NCBI GenBank assembly: GCA_007844125.1
Contig: CM017567.1
Location: forward strand, 15,134,643 to 15,198,642
Direction of reading: 5' to 3'
Source: Sinonovacula constricta
Taxonomy: Eukaryota; Mollusca; Bivalvia; Cardiida; Solecurtidae
DNA: 64,000 bases
Below, in pieces: positions 13,950-25,245 of this stretch. The stretch's first letter is position 1. Each line of letters opens with the position of its first letter. The notes beneath the pieces are model-generated. The model searched no databases and had not been told where the DNA came from. It was given only the letters and a program-made list of their open reading frames with translations. The translations under genes were made by a program, and so were the position numbers.

Positions 13950-14495
13950 ACATTCTGGATTTAAGGACGTTGCAAAAGACATAGTGTGGCGATATACTTT
14001 AATAACAGCATGCGGGACATTTTGATTCAGAGACGCTCCAAAAGACATGATGTGCTTATATTTTTTATTACAACACACGGAACATTTTGGATTCAATAAC
14101 ATTGCAAATGGTTTGGTGTGGCGATAAATATTTTATTACAGCACACGGGACATTTTGGATTCTATGACATTGCCAATGGCTTGGTGTGCCGATACATATT
14201 TTATTACAGCACACGGGACATTTTGGATTCTATGACGCTGTAAAGGAAATGATGTGAAAATATATTTTAATTACAACACAGAGGATATTGTGGATTCAAT
14301 GACGTTACAAAAGACGTGTTGTGGCGATATTTTTTATTACAACATACTGGACATTTAGGATTCATTGACGCTGGAACGGAAATGATGTGACAATATATAG
14401 AGGATATTTGTGTAGTCAATGACGCTTCAAAAGACATGATGTTGCGATACATTTTTGTTAGAACACAGAATATTGTGGCTTTAATATCTCTGCAA
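13950..14495. repeat. Degenerate 67-bp tandem array, about 8 units
   Basis: ACATTTTGGATTC recurs at about 13,950, 14,017, 14,083, 14,150, 14,218, 14,285, 14,351, 14,404 and 14,469, a period of 65-68 bp with one short 53-bp unit. Other shared words are GATGTGGCGATA, TTTTATTACAACACA and ATGACGCT. The array directly abuts the 30-bp minisatellite. A lone diverged copy follows at about 14,695-14,790 (TTTCTATGACGCTGTATGAC). Confidence 0.9.
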
Positions 14496-14886
14496 ATTCA
14501 ATTCAGTATGTATGTATATACAACATAGATGATATGACACACAAATGTTATACCAATACGAGAAAGAAAAATCAAAGAGAAAAAGAACAACCATGCATAG
14601 AACAACATTGTGGCAAGCAAGGTAAATATACATATATAAAATAAAAGAACTATACAATCTATTAACTATATATTAAGCAATAGGAAATTCATGGGAAAGA
14701 CTTCAGTTTCTATGACGCTGTATGACAAGATTTGGCGATATCATCTTGATATACAACACCAACGCAAATGTAGATTCAATCATGCTGCCTTGAAAATGTG
14801 ACGTTCTCATATTTTTCTAAAAGGACTATGGCACATTGGTAAGTTGGTGTTTGTATTAATACATTTAAACAAGTGCTCTTGAACGT
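14496..14886. other. Spacer with one outlying 67-bp unit
   Basis: This is AT-rich DNA with no gene. The only structure is the diverged unit of the preceding array at about 14,695-14,790. Confidence 0.5.
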
Positions 14887-15374
14887 TTAAAAATGGTATC
14901 CTACAGTTTGTCTCCATCAAATACACGTAAACTGGACTGGGCGGATTTATGAATAATTTTTGCAAAAAGACAAACCTAAGTCTAACAAAAGACAAATTTA
15001 AACAGATTCTAAATTGTAAGACTGTAGATATCGTCAAATAAATCACTCTATACGTCCATTTTTTCTAAAATTATAACTAAACATAATTGTGATTTCTGAT
15101 AAAAATAGACATCGACGTCAGATGGGATAACCCAAATGATCGTATAAAGTTATGGGTCACGTGGTTTTCTTAATTTAAAATAGCCTATTGTGCAGCGTGG
15201 CTTAGATAGGAAAACCTTGTTTGTAATTACGAGTAGGGGTTGTTATGCTTTACTTTTCACATATATCTAAGACATCAATAATCATCATTTTGCGAGATCG
15301 TTTCAGTCAACAATAACTGATTTGGTTCTTTAAGAGAGAAAAATTTGGTCTAAACTGTCGGATACCACCTTTAA
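14887..15374 (+). mobile_element. TTAA-type MITE copy 3, full length
   Basis: The element is about 488 bp and bounded by TTAA on both sides: TTAA-AAATGGTATCC on the left and GGATACCACCT-TTAA on the right. The terminal repeats match the family (CTACAGTTTG / AAACTGTCGG). The core AATAGACATCGACGTCAG is conserved. It has no transposase frame. The TTAA boundaries fit piggyBac-type target-site choice, but the superfamily is inferred from the target site alone. Confidence 0.85.
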
Positions 15375-15440
15375 GGTAGAGAAAATGTAATGCTGCACCT
15401 CCAATTGAAGAGTATCAAAGTTAGGGTTTAAATGCTTCAA

Positions 15441-15500
15441 AACAGGGGGTTGGGGGTTCGAATCCCGGTATGGGCACGAATGGTCAATTTTTTTTCTTTC
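15441..15500 (+). mobile_element. tRNA-like SINE remnant (B box)
   Basis: GGGTTCGAATCCCGG matches the pol III B-box consensus GGTTCGANTCC exactly within a possible T-arm. A run of eight T follows (15,488-15,495), which is suitable as a pol III terminator. No A box is visible at the usual distance upstream, and no complete cloverleaf can be drawn. A fragment of a tRNA-derived SINE or tRNA pseudogene is more likely than a working tRNA. Confidence 0.45.
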
Positions 15501-18500
15501 TACTTTTTCACTTTGACAATTATGTATCCCTCTACCAGATTGAGAAAGAAATATGTTTTTAATTTTATTCTTGTAAATGAATTTTAATTGTATGATTAGT
15601 GCTTAATTTGATTACAAATTCGTTACAAGATATATTCAGAGTAAACAAAAATCAAAACCATGTGGGGATTATTTATATTTTGGAGCATCAAGTAAAATAC
15701 TTTATAGAATACTTTGGGCAACTCTAAAATAAATCGTTTGGCTTAGAAGAGGTCGGTGATTTTATACTGAGGCGCAGTAATTAGAAAAAAAAATCAGTCT
15801 TTAACTTGCTGTATTTATGAACGATTAATGACAAATTTGGGATAGTATGAGTCAAAATAATCAATGATTGATTTATCTAATGCTATATTTTATTTCCGAA
15901 CGATACTCAATAGCAAAACACGTCTTCTTAAAGGATTTTACACAATATTTAGAGTTTTCTTATTTCTAATAAGACACACCTTTAATACCAACTTTAGATG
16001 ACAAAATTTAAATTTAAAAGAAGATGGAGAATTGTCTTACAATTTGGCATACATGTCCTCATTAAAATATACAACACATCAGTCGTGTTAATTGTCAAAT
16101 TATGTATATTTTCTAGTACTCTTACTTTACCTTAAAACTGCCGCTTTACATCGTCTGCGATAATGTTTTGCAATATGTAGGAATTTCGTCGGATTGTTAC
16201 CTGAAAGACCCAAGGCGTCATGTTTAAGTATTCCTATATAAATGTGTGTGTTTGTACATCAAGCAGCACATCGCATGTCGGAGTTATGTAAATTTGGTTG
16301 TTAATCTAGTTCACGACACATAGATGTAATGATACACGCCAGAGGTCAAACTAATATTACCAAATTAAATGCCACAATCAAACTTCGGCATGACATGCCA
16401 ATGACATCTAATCATATTAAATGCTTGTTTTGTTAATTTTTTATGAAAGATGATCATCAATTGAGATAAGAAGGGAAAAAATTAACGTCAAAAAAGAATG
16501 TTACTTCTTGCGTAAAATCAAAACAAGACACGTGCAGCTTGAACAAATGTCAAAACAACTGAGCGAAACGTAAGCCCTCCGCGTGGAGAAATAGCGCAAA
16601 ATGATGAGAAAATAAACAATTATCTGATGGTAACATATTTCCGTTTCTTTTATTATCCCTTTAGTTCGGTCCACTTTTCAACTTCCGCGACACAAAAGAG
16701 TCCAGGCTAGTTGTCCCATTAACTGCATGAGATAAGCCAGCAAGATCTTCCTTCACCTCGACGCGTGTCCCAACCGAAGGCCGTAAGGATTGTAATCCTA
16801 TCAAAATGTTATCATATCTGGGAGTTTGGATGTAAATGAAGACTCATATCTTGTCGTCTGATCTCGTCCCACCATGTTTATACATAAGTTCGTGCGGCAC
16901 GCGCCACCATGGTAACATATGTCAATGACAGGTCGCAGGGGTGTCAGCTCCTGCTGCTACACCACCAAAACGATATGTTTAAAATATCCCGAATCCGGTT
17001 GTACAATGTTCAAAATACACGATCAAATAAACAATGAAATTATCTAACTAGAAACATGATATTTCAACTCCGTTGACACAGTTTCGGTTGATAATATGAT
17101 GCGAATCATGTTTTTGCCAGACAATTATGTAAACATTTCTCCCAGAAGCAAAAGAATGCAAGACCTGTTTTTTTTAAATTTAGTTTTATCAGCATAATTC
17201 TAATCTTCTAAATCGTCTCTTACCTGCAAGTTTCAAATTCCTTACGGGAAATCCTGTTTGAGTGCATCATAAGGAGATTTGCGACTCTAAAGCCACAATA
17301 TCGTCGGCACGCACGTGGTTTTACACCATCTTGGTTTGCAAATAATACTTTAAATTAAACCGTCGATAAAATTCAGTATCTAGTTATATGAAAAAGAAAG
17401 AAAAAATATATGTGATGAAACAAAAATAAAGACAATTGTTCTGTTTTGTAGAAGTCAAACCCAGGATCTCTTGTACGGCTGTCGTTTGTATTGTTTTGTA
17501 CCTCTTCCATTGCTTTTTCGGAGATGTTATGGTACGAGTCCTAAGTGAAATATATAAAAAATTATAAAAACGTATATGGTAAGGGATCTACTTCAGCTTT
17601 GTTACTTTTAATAGCAGCAGAAACTGTATGGCGGCTGCATAATCTGTATTAGATTGGCTAGACGCCATGCAATCCATCTAATTTAAATGCACAACTGAGA
17701 GTCACCTGTACCCCATATCACCAAACGTAACATAATGGTCTAGGATAAACCATAGCGGCCAGAGTTCTAGAGTCTCGGGCAATGTTAAACATAATATGCT
17801 GCTCTTAGCATGCCCAGGCAGGAAGGCAGGCTTCTGAGAGATGTGAAGTCCAGATTGTCTGTTGGACATGCCTGTTTAAATATGCCTATACTATAATATA
17901 AAATATAAGTGAATAACTGGACTGAATGAACATCGTTATCCCTCTTTACCACATAATACCCCTTGATTTCCAGTACACCCACTACATATTTTGATATAAT
18001 ATTACACTAGTGTAGTACTGCTTTTTTTGACTGTTGACGTCATCGACGCCATTATAGTGCAGGTTGTCTCATACCACTATTTCAACAAGTATTGTTGTTA
18101 AAACTTCGTAAAATCATATATTGGCGACTAAAATCATGTGATAATAAGAATCTGACACTCCTGGTCATATAATACATACATTTATAAAAGTCGTCCAGGA
18201 AAAATGATTGTAAACTCGCCGTAGGCTCGCTTGCTATCACTTTTCATGAACTAGTTTAATGAATGATTGTATTAAATGACACCTCGAGTCAGATCCTCTA
18301 CGTTTGCATTTATTTATTCTTACCTGTTACTTGCACTTTTTTCATTAATTCTGACTTCAGTTTACTTTTTAATGATTACAACTAAGACATAAAAACCAAA
18401 CATCCATATTTAAATATAGTTGATATTTCTGCTTTACATTCTACACACGCTAATGTCACGTTTTATACAAACAGACCCAGCATAGAACTGTCTGATTAAA

Positions 18501-19394
18501 ATCTGTTCTATTTGCTACCGAGTCTTTGGTGTTTATTACAGCATTCTTTTAGCAAGTGCATGCTGTGTTGGGAATCCTTGAATTGTAACTCATTATAAGT
18601 TGGTATATTTTTAATTTTTTGTAATGAAATGTACAGACACCAAATGGAAGATTCCGAAAGCCAGAGTGCTACAGCCATTCAATCAGTCAACTAACCAATC
18701 AATCGGTCAATCGATCGGTAATTCTGAAGTCAATTAACATGCTGGTTTATAAATAAAGTCGTACACATAAAAAATTTAATCGCCTTTAGCTATACTCACA
18801 TACACTTTTTCTGTCGTTCTATTAACTCCTTGTCATTGCAGCCCAATAATAACACTTTTTATGCACATCAATAAATTAAACCATATGATTTCTGGTCATC
18901 CATATTGCAGATTATTTTTAAAAGTGTTGGACCAGAAACTAAATGTGTTGTACCGCGAAGCGGCGTACGATTTGGTGATTTTCTTTATTCATGTACTGAA
19001 AGGCCTTTTAGTTAGCGTGAAAATGTATGATCGCTTTATGATTATCATGATTATTTTATTGACCACAGGCCACGCACACTCCAGGCTTGTGGCTGAGACA
19101 CTAATCCGCACGTGCCCGGGATCTTCATCGGCTCTCCAACCATTCATGACCAGTCATGGCGTGACCTTGAAAACTTATCTTTGATTAAAGGTCTTCAAAA
19201 AAAGGTTATTTTCTGAGTAGAATAATGTTTAAATAATGTACACAATGTACAATTCTCAGGGATATATGTTTTGTAACTGTAGTAGAAAGGAACTACAATA
19301 AACAACCAAATTATGTCTTATAAGTACGTTTACTCCACCATTTTTTTTATTTCTGATAGAAATATTCTTTTTATAAGAATGTATGATAGTCCGT
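15501..19394. other. Unique intergenic DNA with a possible regulatory segment
   Basis: No exon or repeat is recognised. The part at about 16,640-16,990 is richer in GC and CpG and holds clustered factor-like words (see separate entry). A TGACGTCA palindrome occurs near 18,039 and an ATGGCGGC word near 17,628. The frame at 18,861-19,184 (107 codons) matches nothing I recognise. Confidence 0.45.
16640..16990. promoter_or_regulatory. Candidate cis-regulatory segment
   Basis: This segment is less AT-rich than its surroundings. It includes the near-palindrome GGATTGTAATCC (16,788-16,799), whose halves match K50 homeodomain (Otx/Pitx type) sites. It also has TCAATGACAGG (TALE-like TGACAG) and CACCATGGTAACAT. 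There is no reading frame. The role is inferred from motif clustering only. Confidence 0.2.
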
Positions 19395-19640
19395 GTTTGT
19401 TTTTTGTTTGTTTATGAAATACATTGCAGCGACATTCATTAAAGCAACGTCCAGCTTTTCGGTGAAGGAAGACCCCAGACATATGTCTGGGTAGAACAAC
19501 TGGCGCACTGCAAGTTATCTAGAGGACCTTCTCACATTAAGCCCTTCGCCCTGAACGGGACTCGAACTCACGCGGTGAGAGGCTTGCAGTCAGAGGAGGT
19601 ACAAATCGCCGACTCTACCACTACGGCACGGGCGCCCCCA
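19395..19640 (-). mobile_element. tRNA-derived SINE, near full length
   Basis: Read on the minus strand from about 19,637, the element begins GGGCGCCCGTGCCGTAGTGG. An A-box-like GTGGTAGAGTCGG and the B box GAGTTCGAGTCCC follow at tRNA-like spacing. The body then has GTTGTTCTACCCAGAC and AAGCTGGACGTTGC, and the element ends in an AAAC-rich tail near 19,395-19,420. The body aligns with the SINE at 31,064-31,275 (shared GTTCTACC, GGGTCTT, CTGGACGT words), so they are one family. Pol III promoter boxes and an A-rich tail are standard for SINEs. Confidence 0.85.
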
Positions 19641-19999
19641 TGCCTTGAACATGTCGTTCAATTTTTAACACAAAATTTTGGAGAATGACAAGTCTTCTAA
19701 CATGAGATAACTATATAAACAAAGAAAGAAAGTGTACCGTAGATAATTTCCTTTAAATATGCATGTTTTTTGCTTATATAAAAAGTGGTCGTTTATGTTA
19801 ATATTGTTGGATATCAGTTACTCACTTGTAAAACAAAGTTGCAATTTGATAAATATTCATAAAAAATCATTGGTCTTGTGTTTGAGGTTGAAATCAGTTC
19901 CTTAAAGAAAAATAATCAATTGTTATGGGCAAATAAATACACGTGTATATGTATAACAATAAACGAACCACCCTACCGCCGAGAATAGACAGCTATGAT

Positions 20000-20170
20000 A
20001 GACAGTTTACGAAAAGGATCGTGGGGATCAGTCATTGCGTTCTTTTTCATGATATGTGATTACGAACTGGTCCCTGGCCATGGCGGGTAACTGTCACTTC
20101 ATGTCTCCGGCCTGACGAGCCACGTGACATTATTGCAACTGATATGACAGCAAAGGTGATTTTATTATAT
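20000..20170. promoter_or_regulatory. Candidate cis-regulatory segment
   Basis: This short GC-richer block has CpGs, an E-box CACGTG (GCCACGTGAC), AACTGTCACTTC and ATATGACAGC (TALE-type CTGTCA/TGACAG in both orientations), and paired GATAGACAG. No reading frame. Function is inference from motif density. Confidence 0.18.
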
Positions 20171-20757
20171 ATTTACCTTTATCTTCTCCTTTTTCAGAAG
20201 AGTACAATATATTAAACACAAAATTACTAGGTCGTATCCAGGGGTAAAGATTAACAACAACAACAACAATATAAAGTCAACATTATACCATCAAAATATA
20301 AAAACATACCCCCAATAAAATGCAAACTTTTTATGACTACTTGGTATATGAATAAGCGAGCCTTGGCGCATGATCAACAATTATTCGTACAGTTGTTACT
20401 GTCTATATTTTAGCGTTTGTACAGATAGTTGTAAAAACACAGTTTTATAATAACAACTGATAACTTTTATCGTATAACCCTTGTTTTTCAAGAAGCTTTC
20501 TTTTCTGCTACAAGAATACATGTCTGAAATTGTGCATGGTGCTTTAACTGGCTGTTTTGAGGTGATGATGTTATATAATCAAGAAAGTAAGATTGACTAC
20601 TGTTGAAAATAATGTCTTGAGATTAAGTCGTGACTTGTGAATACGAGCCTTTCTCATATCACAGCGATTGCTTAAGTCTTATGAATAATTTAAGGGAAAA
20701 AACTACACAAAAACAACACAATAATAATAGATAAAGTTTAGTCTGGGGAGTTGTTAC

Positions 20758-21077
20758 TGTGTGATGACAAATTGGTTGTCAATGACGTGCTAACTGATGT
20801 CCCGGTCTATTTGTTAACCATCTGATATGCCTTCGGGTAATCAATATTGTACGAGTAGGTACTAGACATAGAAGGGGTGTGTATTGAACATAAATACTAT
20901 ATCACAATCAGGCAGTGATATGTGACATTACAAAATGATTTTTTTTTAAATTTAAAGAAATAGGAATTTTGCCTAAATATATGTCAACACAAAATGAATC
21001 GAAGATATCATTTTATTTATTAACAGTTATCAAAAGGAAAATGTAGTTATTGCTGTGTGATGACAAATTGGTTGTCA
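20758..21077. repeat. Pair of identical 24-bp palindromic elements
   Basis: TGTGTGA followed by TGACAAATTGGTTGTCA occurs at 20,758-20,781 and again at 21,054-21,077. The core is an inverted repeat (TGACAA...TTGTCA around ATTGG). Upstream bases are also similar (GAGTTGTTACTG versus GTAGTTATTGC), but the DNA between and beyond is not. Confidence 0.8.
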
Positions 21078-21357
21078 TCATGTAAGACTACATATGTCAT
21101 GTATTGCTAATTATATTAAATAGTAAAATTAACTCATTAGTAAAATCATTCAAATATATTTTAACTGCGACATGCATGTCCTTTGTTACCAATACACGTA
21201 GATTAACAAAAGAATAGTAAGATTTGTAAAATTCTTTCTTCTTTAAAATACAACATTCATTAATAATGAAAAAAGATAAGTTTGGCTAGCCCTGACTGAT
21301 TCCCTTTTTTCTTGTGGCATCAGATCTGTTTGCCCTAAAAAATGATTTTAACAAATG

Positions 21358-21545
21358 CGAAAAAAACAAACAAACAAACAAAACAAACAACAACAACAAC
21401 AAAAAAACTCAACAACATAAAACAAACATATATTCTACAATACGCCCCCAAACAACAACAACAACAACAACAACAATCACAACAACAACAACACAACAAC
21501 AAAAAAACAAACAAAACAAACAAAACAAACATCAACAACAATAAC
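21358..21545. repeat. A/C-rich simple repeat, (AAC)n and (AAAC)n
   Basis: Interrupted runs of AACA, AAC and CAAA occupy the stretch up to the GA tract. The open frames here (N/T/Q-rich forward, V/C/L-rich reverse) only reflect the repeat. Confidence 0.9.
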
Positions 21546-21658
<113 letters not shown>

Positions 21659-21796
21659 CAGATGATTTGTAAGATTGCATTGCACATTTTGGTAAAAGCA
21701 CTATTTCTAATGACATTGACAAAGCTAGGTATATTTTGTTATTAAAGGTACATTTATAAGCATTTATGTGTCTAATAACACGTATACGAACCATAA

Positions 21797-22313
21797 TTGG
21801 ATATTTTACCAATTGATCTAAGACATTTTATTACAAAAATGAGAATTTCTGCACATTCTCTAAGAATTCACACTGAACGATTTTCAGGAAATCCTTTATC
21901 TAGAGAAGCAGATACTGTTTGCTATGTAATAACAGAGACATTGAAGATGTCTTTCATTTTAATTGTATATGCCCAGTATATCAGCTTTATATAATAGACC
22001 GTCTGTATATAAAATGTGTTTTCTGTTTGATTCAAAAGATAAGAACATACCTATTAATCTCGCCCTTTTTAGCAAGAAAGCAACGTTAGTAAGAAGGAAC
22101 ATAAGCGTTAATAATACTCTCTAATGTTGTTTCTTTTATTCTTTTATAATTCAACTATCACACAAAAAGCTTAATATATTGTCATTTTTATATCTTCTCT
22201 TCCATATTAATAACTAAACCGGATACTACATTTGTATATTGTATTTATAATACGATGATGTACATGCGTACAAATCTGAATAAAAATACGTTCTGTTCTG
22301 TTCATTAAAATTA
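21797..22313 (+). mobile_element. LINE 3' end (CR1/L2-like), copy 1
   Basis: This 5'-truncated, decayed retrotransposon encodes the C-terminal end of a LINE reverse-transcriptase polyprotein. The reading LRHFITKMRISAHSLRIHTE resembles the conserved post-RT region of CR1/L2-like LINEs. A frameshift then leads into the zinc-knuckle part CLLCNNRDIEDVFHF in another frame. About 28 bp present in the 33.3-kb copy are deleted here. The 3' UTR matches the other copy closely and both end in tandem TGTTC (TTCTGTTCTGTTC). Short tandem tails instead of poly(A) are typical of CR1/L2 clades. Confidence 0.85.
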
Positions 22314-23026
22314 AACTTTATCATTATCGCATCACATATTAAAGACAACTGCCTGCCAAACAAGAATTCATTTTTGTAGTCTTAGACTCTATTGAAAACA
22401 TGGTTATCTAATCAGCTTATTTATGTATCTTTCAAAATCTTTTTTTTTTCATTGTAAACCTTTCACGTCAAAAAGCAACAACAATGCGTTACGTTTAGGT
22501 GAATTCGAACTAGTATTCCTTTGTGTACATGTGACCATGGTAAGCTGAGTAACAACAAATCAGACAACAGCAGGGAATGACAACAGAAGAGTCTTACATT
22601 TGGAGTGTCATTATTGTTTGTCATATATGCGTATGTTGATATGAAAAGTATCGATTTTTTCCACTTTGTGTGTGTGGTTGTACTATTGCCACTATCAACT
22701 GCTGTGAAAAATTCGAAATCACAGCAATCGTACACTTACAAATAAACAAATAAGTCTTCTCTAACTATAAGAGATGCACAATGATTCGATAACTCTGAAA
22801 AATGGCACAATTGCGCTTCTTAAAAATCCCTTATGCGAAACGTGTATCAAGTCATTTATATCTAATGGCGCCTCGAAGGCCTCTCTGATATTAAAAAGTC
22901 TGCTCATAAGGTATTGCTGATAAGTTTTGTGCATATTTTAAAACGTTCGTTGCATTAATTGATATTGTTTAATTGGTTGTAAAGAGTCTTGGATTCTATA
23001 TGGGCAGTCCCGTGAAGGTTTGTTGT
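22314..23026. other. Unique intergenic DNA
   Basis: No gene or repeat is supported. The minus-strand frame at 22,463-22,735 has no recognisable domain. Confidence 0.5.
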
Positions 23027-25245
23027 GATCTAACTTTAGGATGTAACGCATTCCGGGATCTAACGCACTCCGGGATTTTACACATTTTGGGATCAATCCC
23101 ACTTTGGGATCAAACGCATTTTAGGATCTAACCCACTTCGGAATCAAGCGCATTTCGAACCCACTTTGGGATCAAACGCATTTTAGGATCTAACCCACTT
23201 CGGAATCAAGCGCATTTCGAACCCACTTTGGGATCAAACGCATTTTAGGATCTAACCCACTTTGGAATCAAGCGCATGCTGAACCCACTTTGGGATCAAA
23301 CGCATTTTAGGATCTAACCCACTTTGGAATCAAGCGCATGTTAAATCCACTTTGGGATCAAACGCATTTTAGGATCTAACCCACTTTGGAATCAAGCGCA
23401 TGCTGAACCCACGTTGGGATCAAACGCATTTTAGGATCTAACCCACTTTGGAATCAAGCGCATGTTGAACCCACTTTGGGATCAAACGCATTTTAGGATC
23501 TAACCCACTTTGGAATCAAGCGCATGTTGAATCCACTTTGGGATCAGACGCATTTTAGGATCTAACCCACTTTGGAATCAAGCGCATGCTGAACCCACTT
23601 TGGGATTAAACGCATTTTAGGATCTAACCCACTTTGGAATCAAGCGCATGTTAAATCCACTGTGGGATCAAACGCATTTTAGGATCTAACCCACTTTGGA
23701 ATCAAGCGCATGTTGAATCCACTTTGGGATCAGACGCATTTTAGGATCTAACCCACTTTGGAATCAAGCGCATGCTGAACCCACTTTGGGATTAAACGCA
23801 TTTTAGGATCTAACCCACTTTGGAATCAAGCGCATGTTAAATCCACTGTGGGATCAAACGCATTTTAGGATCTAACCCACTTTGGAATCAAGCGCATGTT
23901 GAACCCACTTTGGGATCAAACGCATTTTAGGATCTAACCCACTTTGGGATCAAACGCATTTCAGGATCTATCCCACTTTGGAATCAAGCGCATGTTGAAC
24001 CCACTTTGGGATCAAACGCATTTTAGGATCTAACCCACTTTGGGATCAAACGCATTTTAGGATCTAATCCACTTTGGAATCAAGCGCATGCTGAACCCAC
24101 TTTGGGATCAAACGCATTTTAGGATCTAACCCACTTTGGGATCAAGCGCATGTTGAACCCACTTTGGGATCAAACGCATTTTAGGATCTAACCCACTTTG
24201 GAATCAAGCGCATGTTGAACCCACTTTGGGGTCAAACTTTGTTTGGGATCTAACCCACTTTGGAATCAAACTTTGTTTGGGATCTAACTCACTTTGGGAT
24301 CAAACGCATGTTGAACCCACTTTGGGATCAAACGTAGTTTGGGATCTACCCCACTTTGGAATCAAACGCATTCTTGGATCTAACTCACTTTGGGATCAAA
24401 CGTAGTTTGGGATCTAACTCACTTTGGGATCAAACGCATGTTGAACCCACTTTGGGATCAAACTTTGTTTGGGATCTAACCCACTTTGGAATCAAACTTT
24501 GTTTGGGATCTAACTCACTTTGGGATCAAACGCATGTTGAACCCACTTTGGGATCAAACGTAGTTTGGGATCTACCCCACTTTGGAATCAAACGCATTCT
24601 TGGATCTAACTCATATTGGGATCAAACGTAGTTTGGGATCTACCCCACTTTGGAATCAAACGCATTCTTGGATCTAACCCACTTTGGGATCAAACGTAGT
24701 TTGGGATCTAACTCACTTTGGGATCAAACGCATGTTGAACCCACTTTGGGATCAAACGTAGTTTGGGATCTAACCCACTTTGGAATCAAACTCATTCTTG
24801 GATCTAACTCACTTTGGAATCAAGCGCATGTTGAACCCACTTTGGGATCAAACTTTGTTTGGGATCTAACTCACTTTGGGATCATACGCTTGTTGAACCC
24901 ACTTTGGGATCAAACGTAGTTTGGGATCTAACCCACTTTGGAATCAAACGCTATCTTGGATCTAACTCACTTTGGAATCAAGCGCATGTTGAACCCACTT
25001 TGGGATCAAACTTTGTTTGGGATCTAACTCACTTTGGGATCAAACGCATTTTCGGATCTAACACACTTTGGGGTCTACCGCACTTTGGGGTCTATCGCGC
25101 ATTCGGTTCTAACGCAATTTGTGGTCTTACCCACTTTAGGGTTAACTCACTGTCCGATTTTTTAGATCAAACGTACTTTGGGATTCAACGCACTTTAAGA
25201 TTTAACACACTCTGGGATCTTACCATCATTCGGGATTTGACCATG
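23027..25245. repeat. 17-bp-word satellite with higher-order units
   Basis: The left edge shows the basic word plainly: GGGATCTAACGCACTCC, GGGATTTTACACATTTT, GGGATCAATCCCACTTT, each 17 bp. From about 23,099 to 24,230 these are organised as a 62-bp composite (CCACTTTGGGATCAAACG, CATTTTAGGATCTAAC, CCACTTTGGAATCAAG, CGCATGTTGAAC). From about 24,230 to 25,060 longer mixed composites add AACTTTGTTT and AACGTAGTTT variants. The right edge decays back to irregular 17-mers. The forward frames of up to 142 codons (LGSNSLWDQT type) are by-products. Confidence 0.95.

Larger units (their letters stand above)
19641..21345. other. Unique intergenic DNA with duplicated palindromic element
   Basis: No gene is recognised. 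The stretch holds a candidate regulatory block (20,000-20,170) and a 24-bp element present twice about 296 bp apart (20,758-20,781 and 21,054-21,077). A short (AAC)n lies at 20,254-20,270. Confidence 0.5.

Noticed and set aside
15441..15500. Functional tRNA gene
   Set aside because: Only the T-arm/B-box half is recognisable; no acceptor or D-arm pairing and no A box were found.
18861..19184. 107-codon forward frame as a membrane protein
   Set aside because: Has a hydrophobic stretch (IIMIILLTTG) but otherwise random composition and no context.
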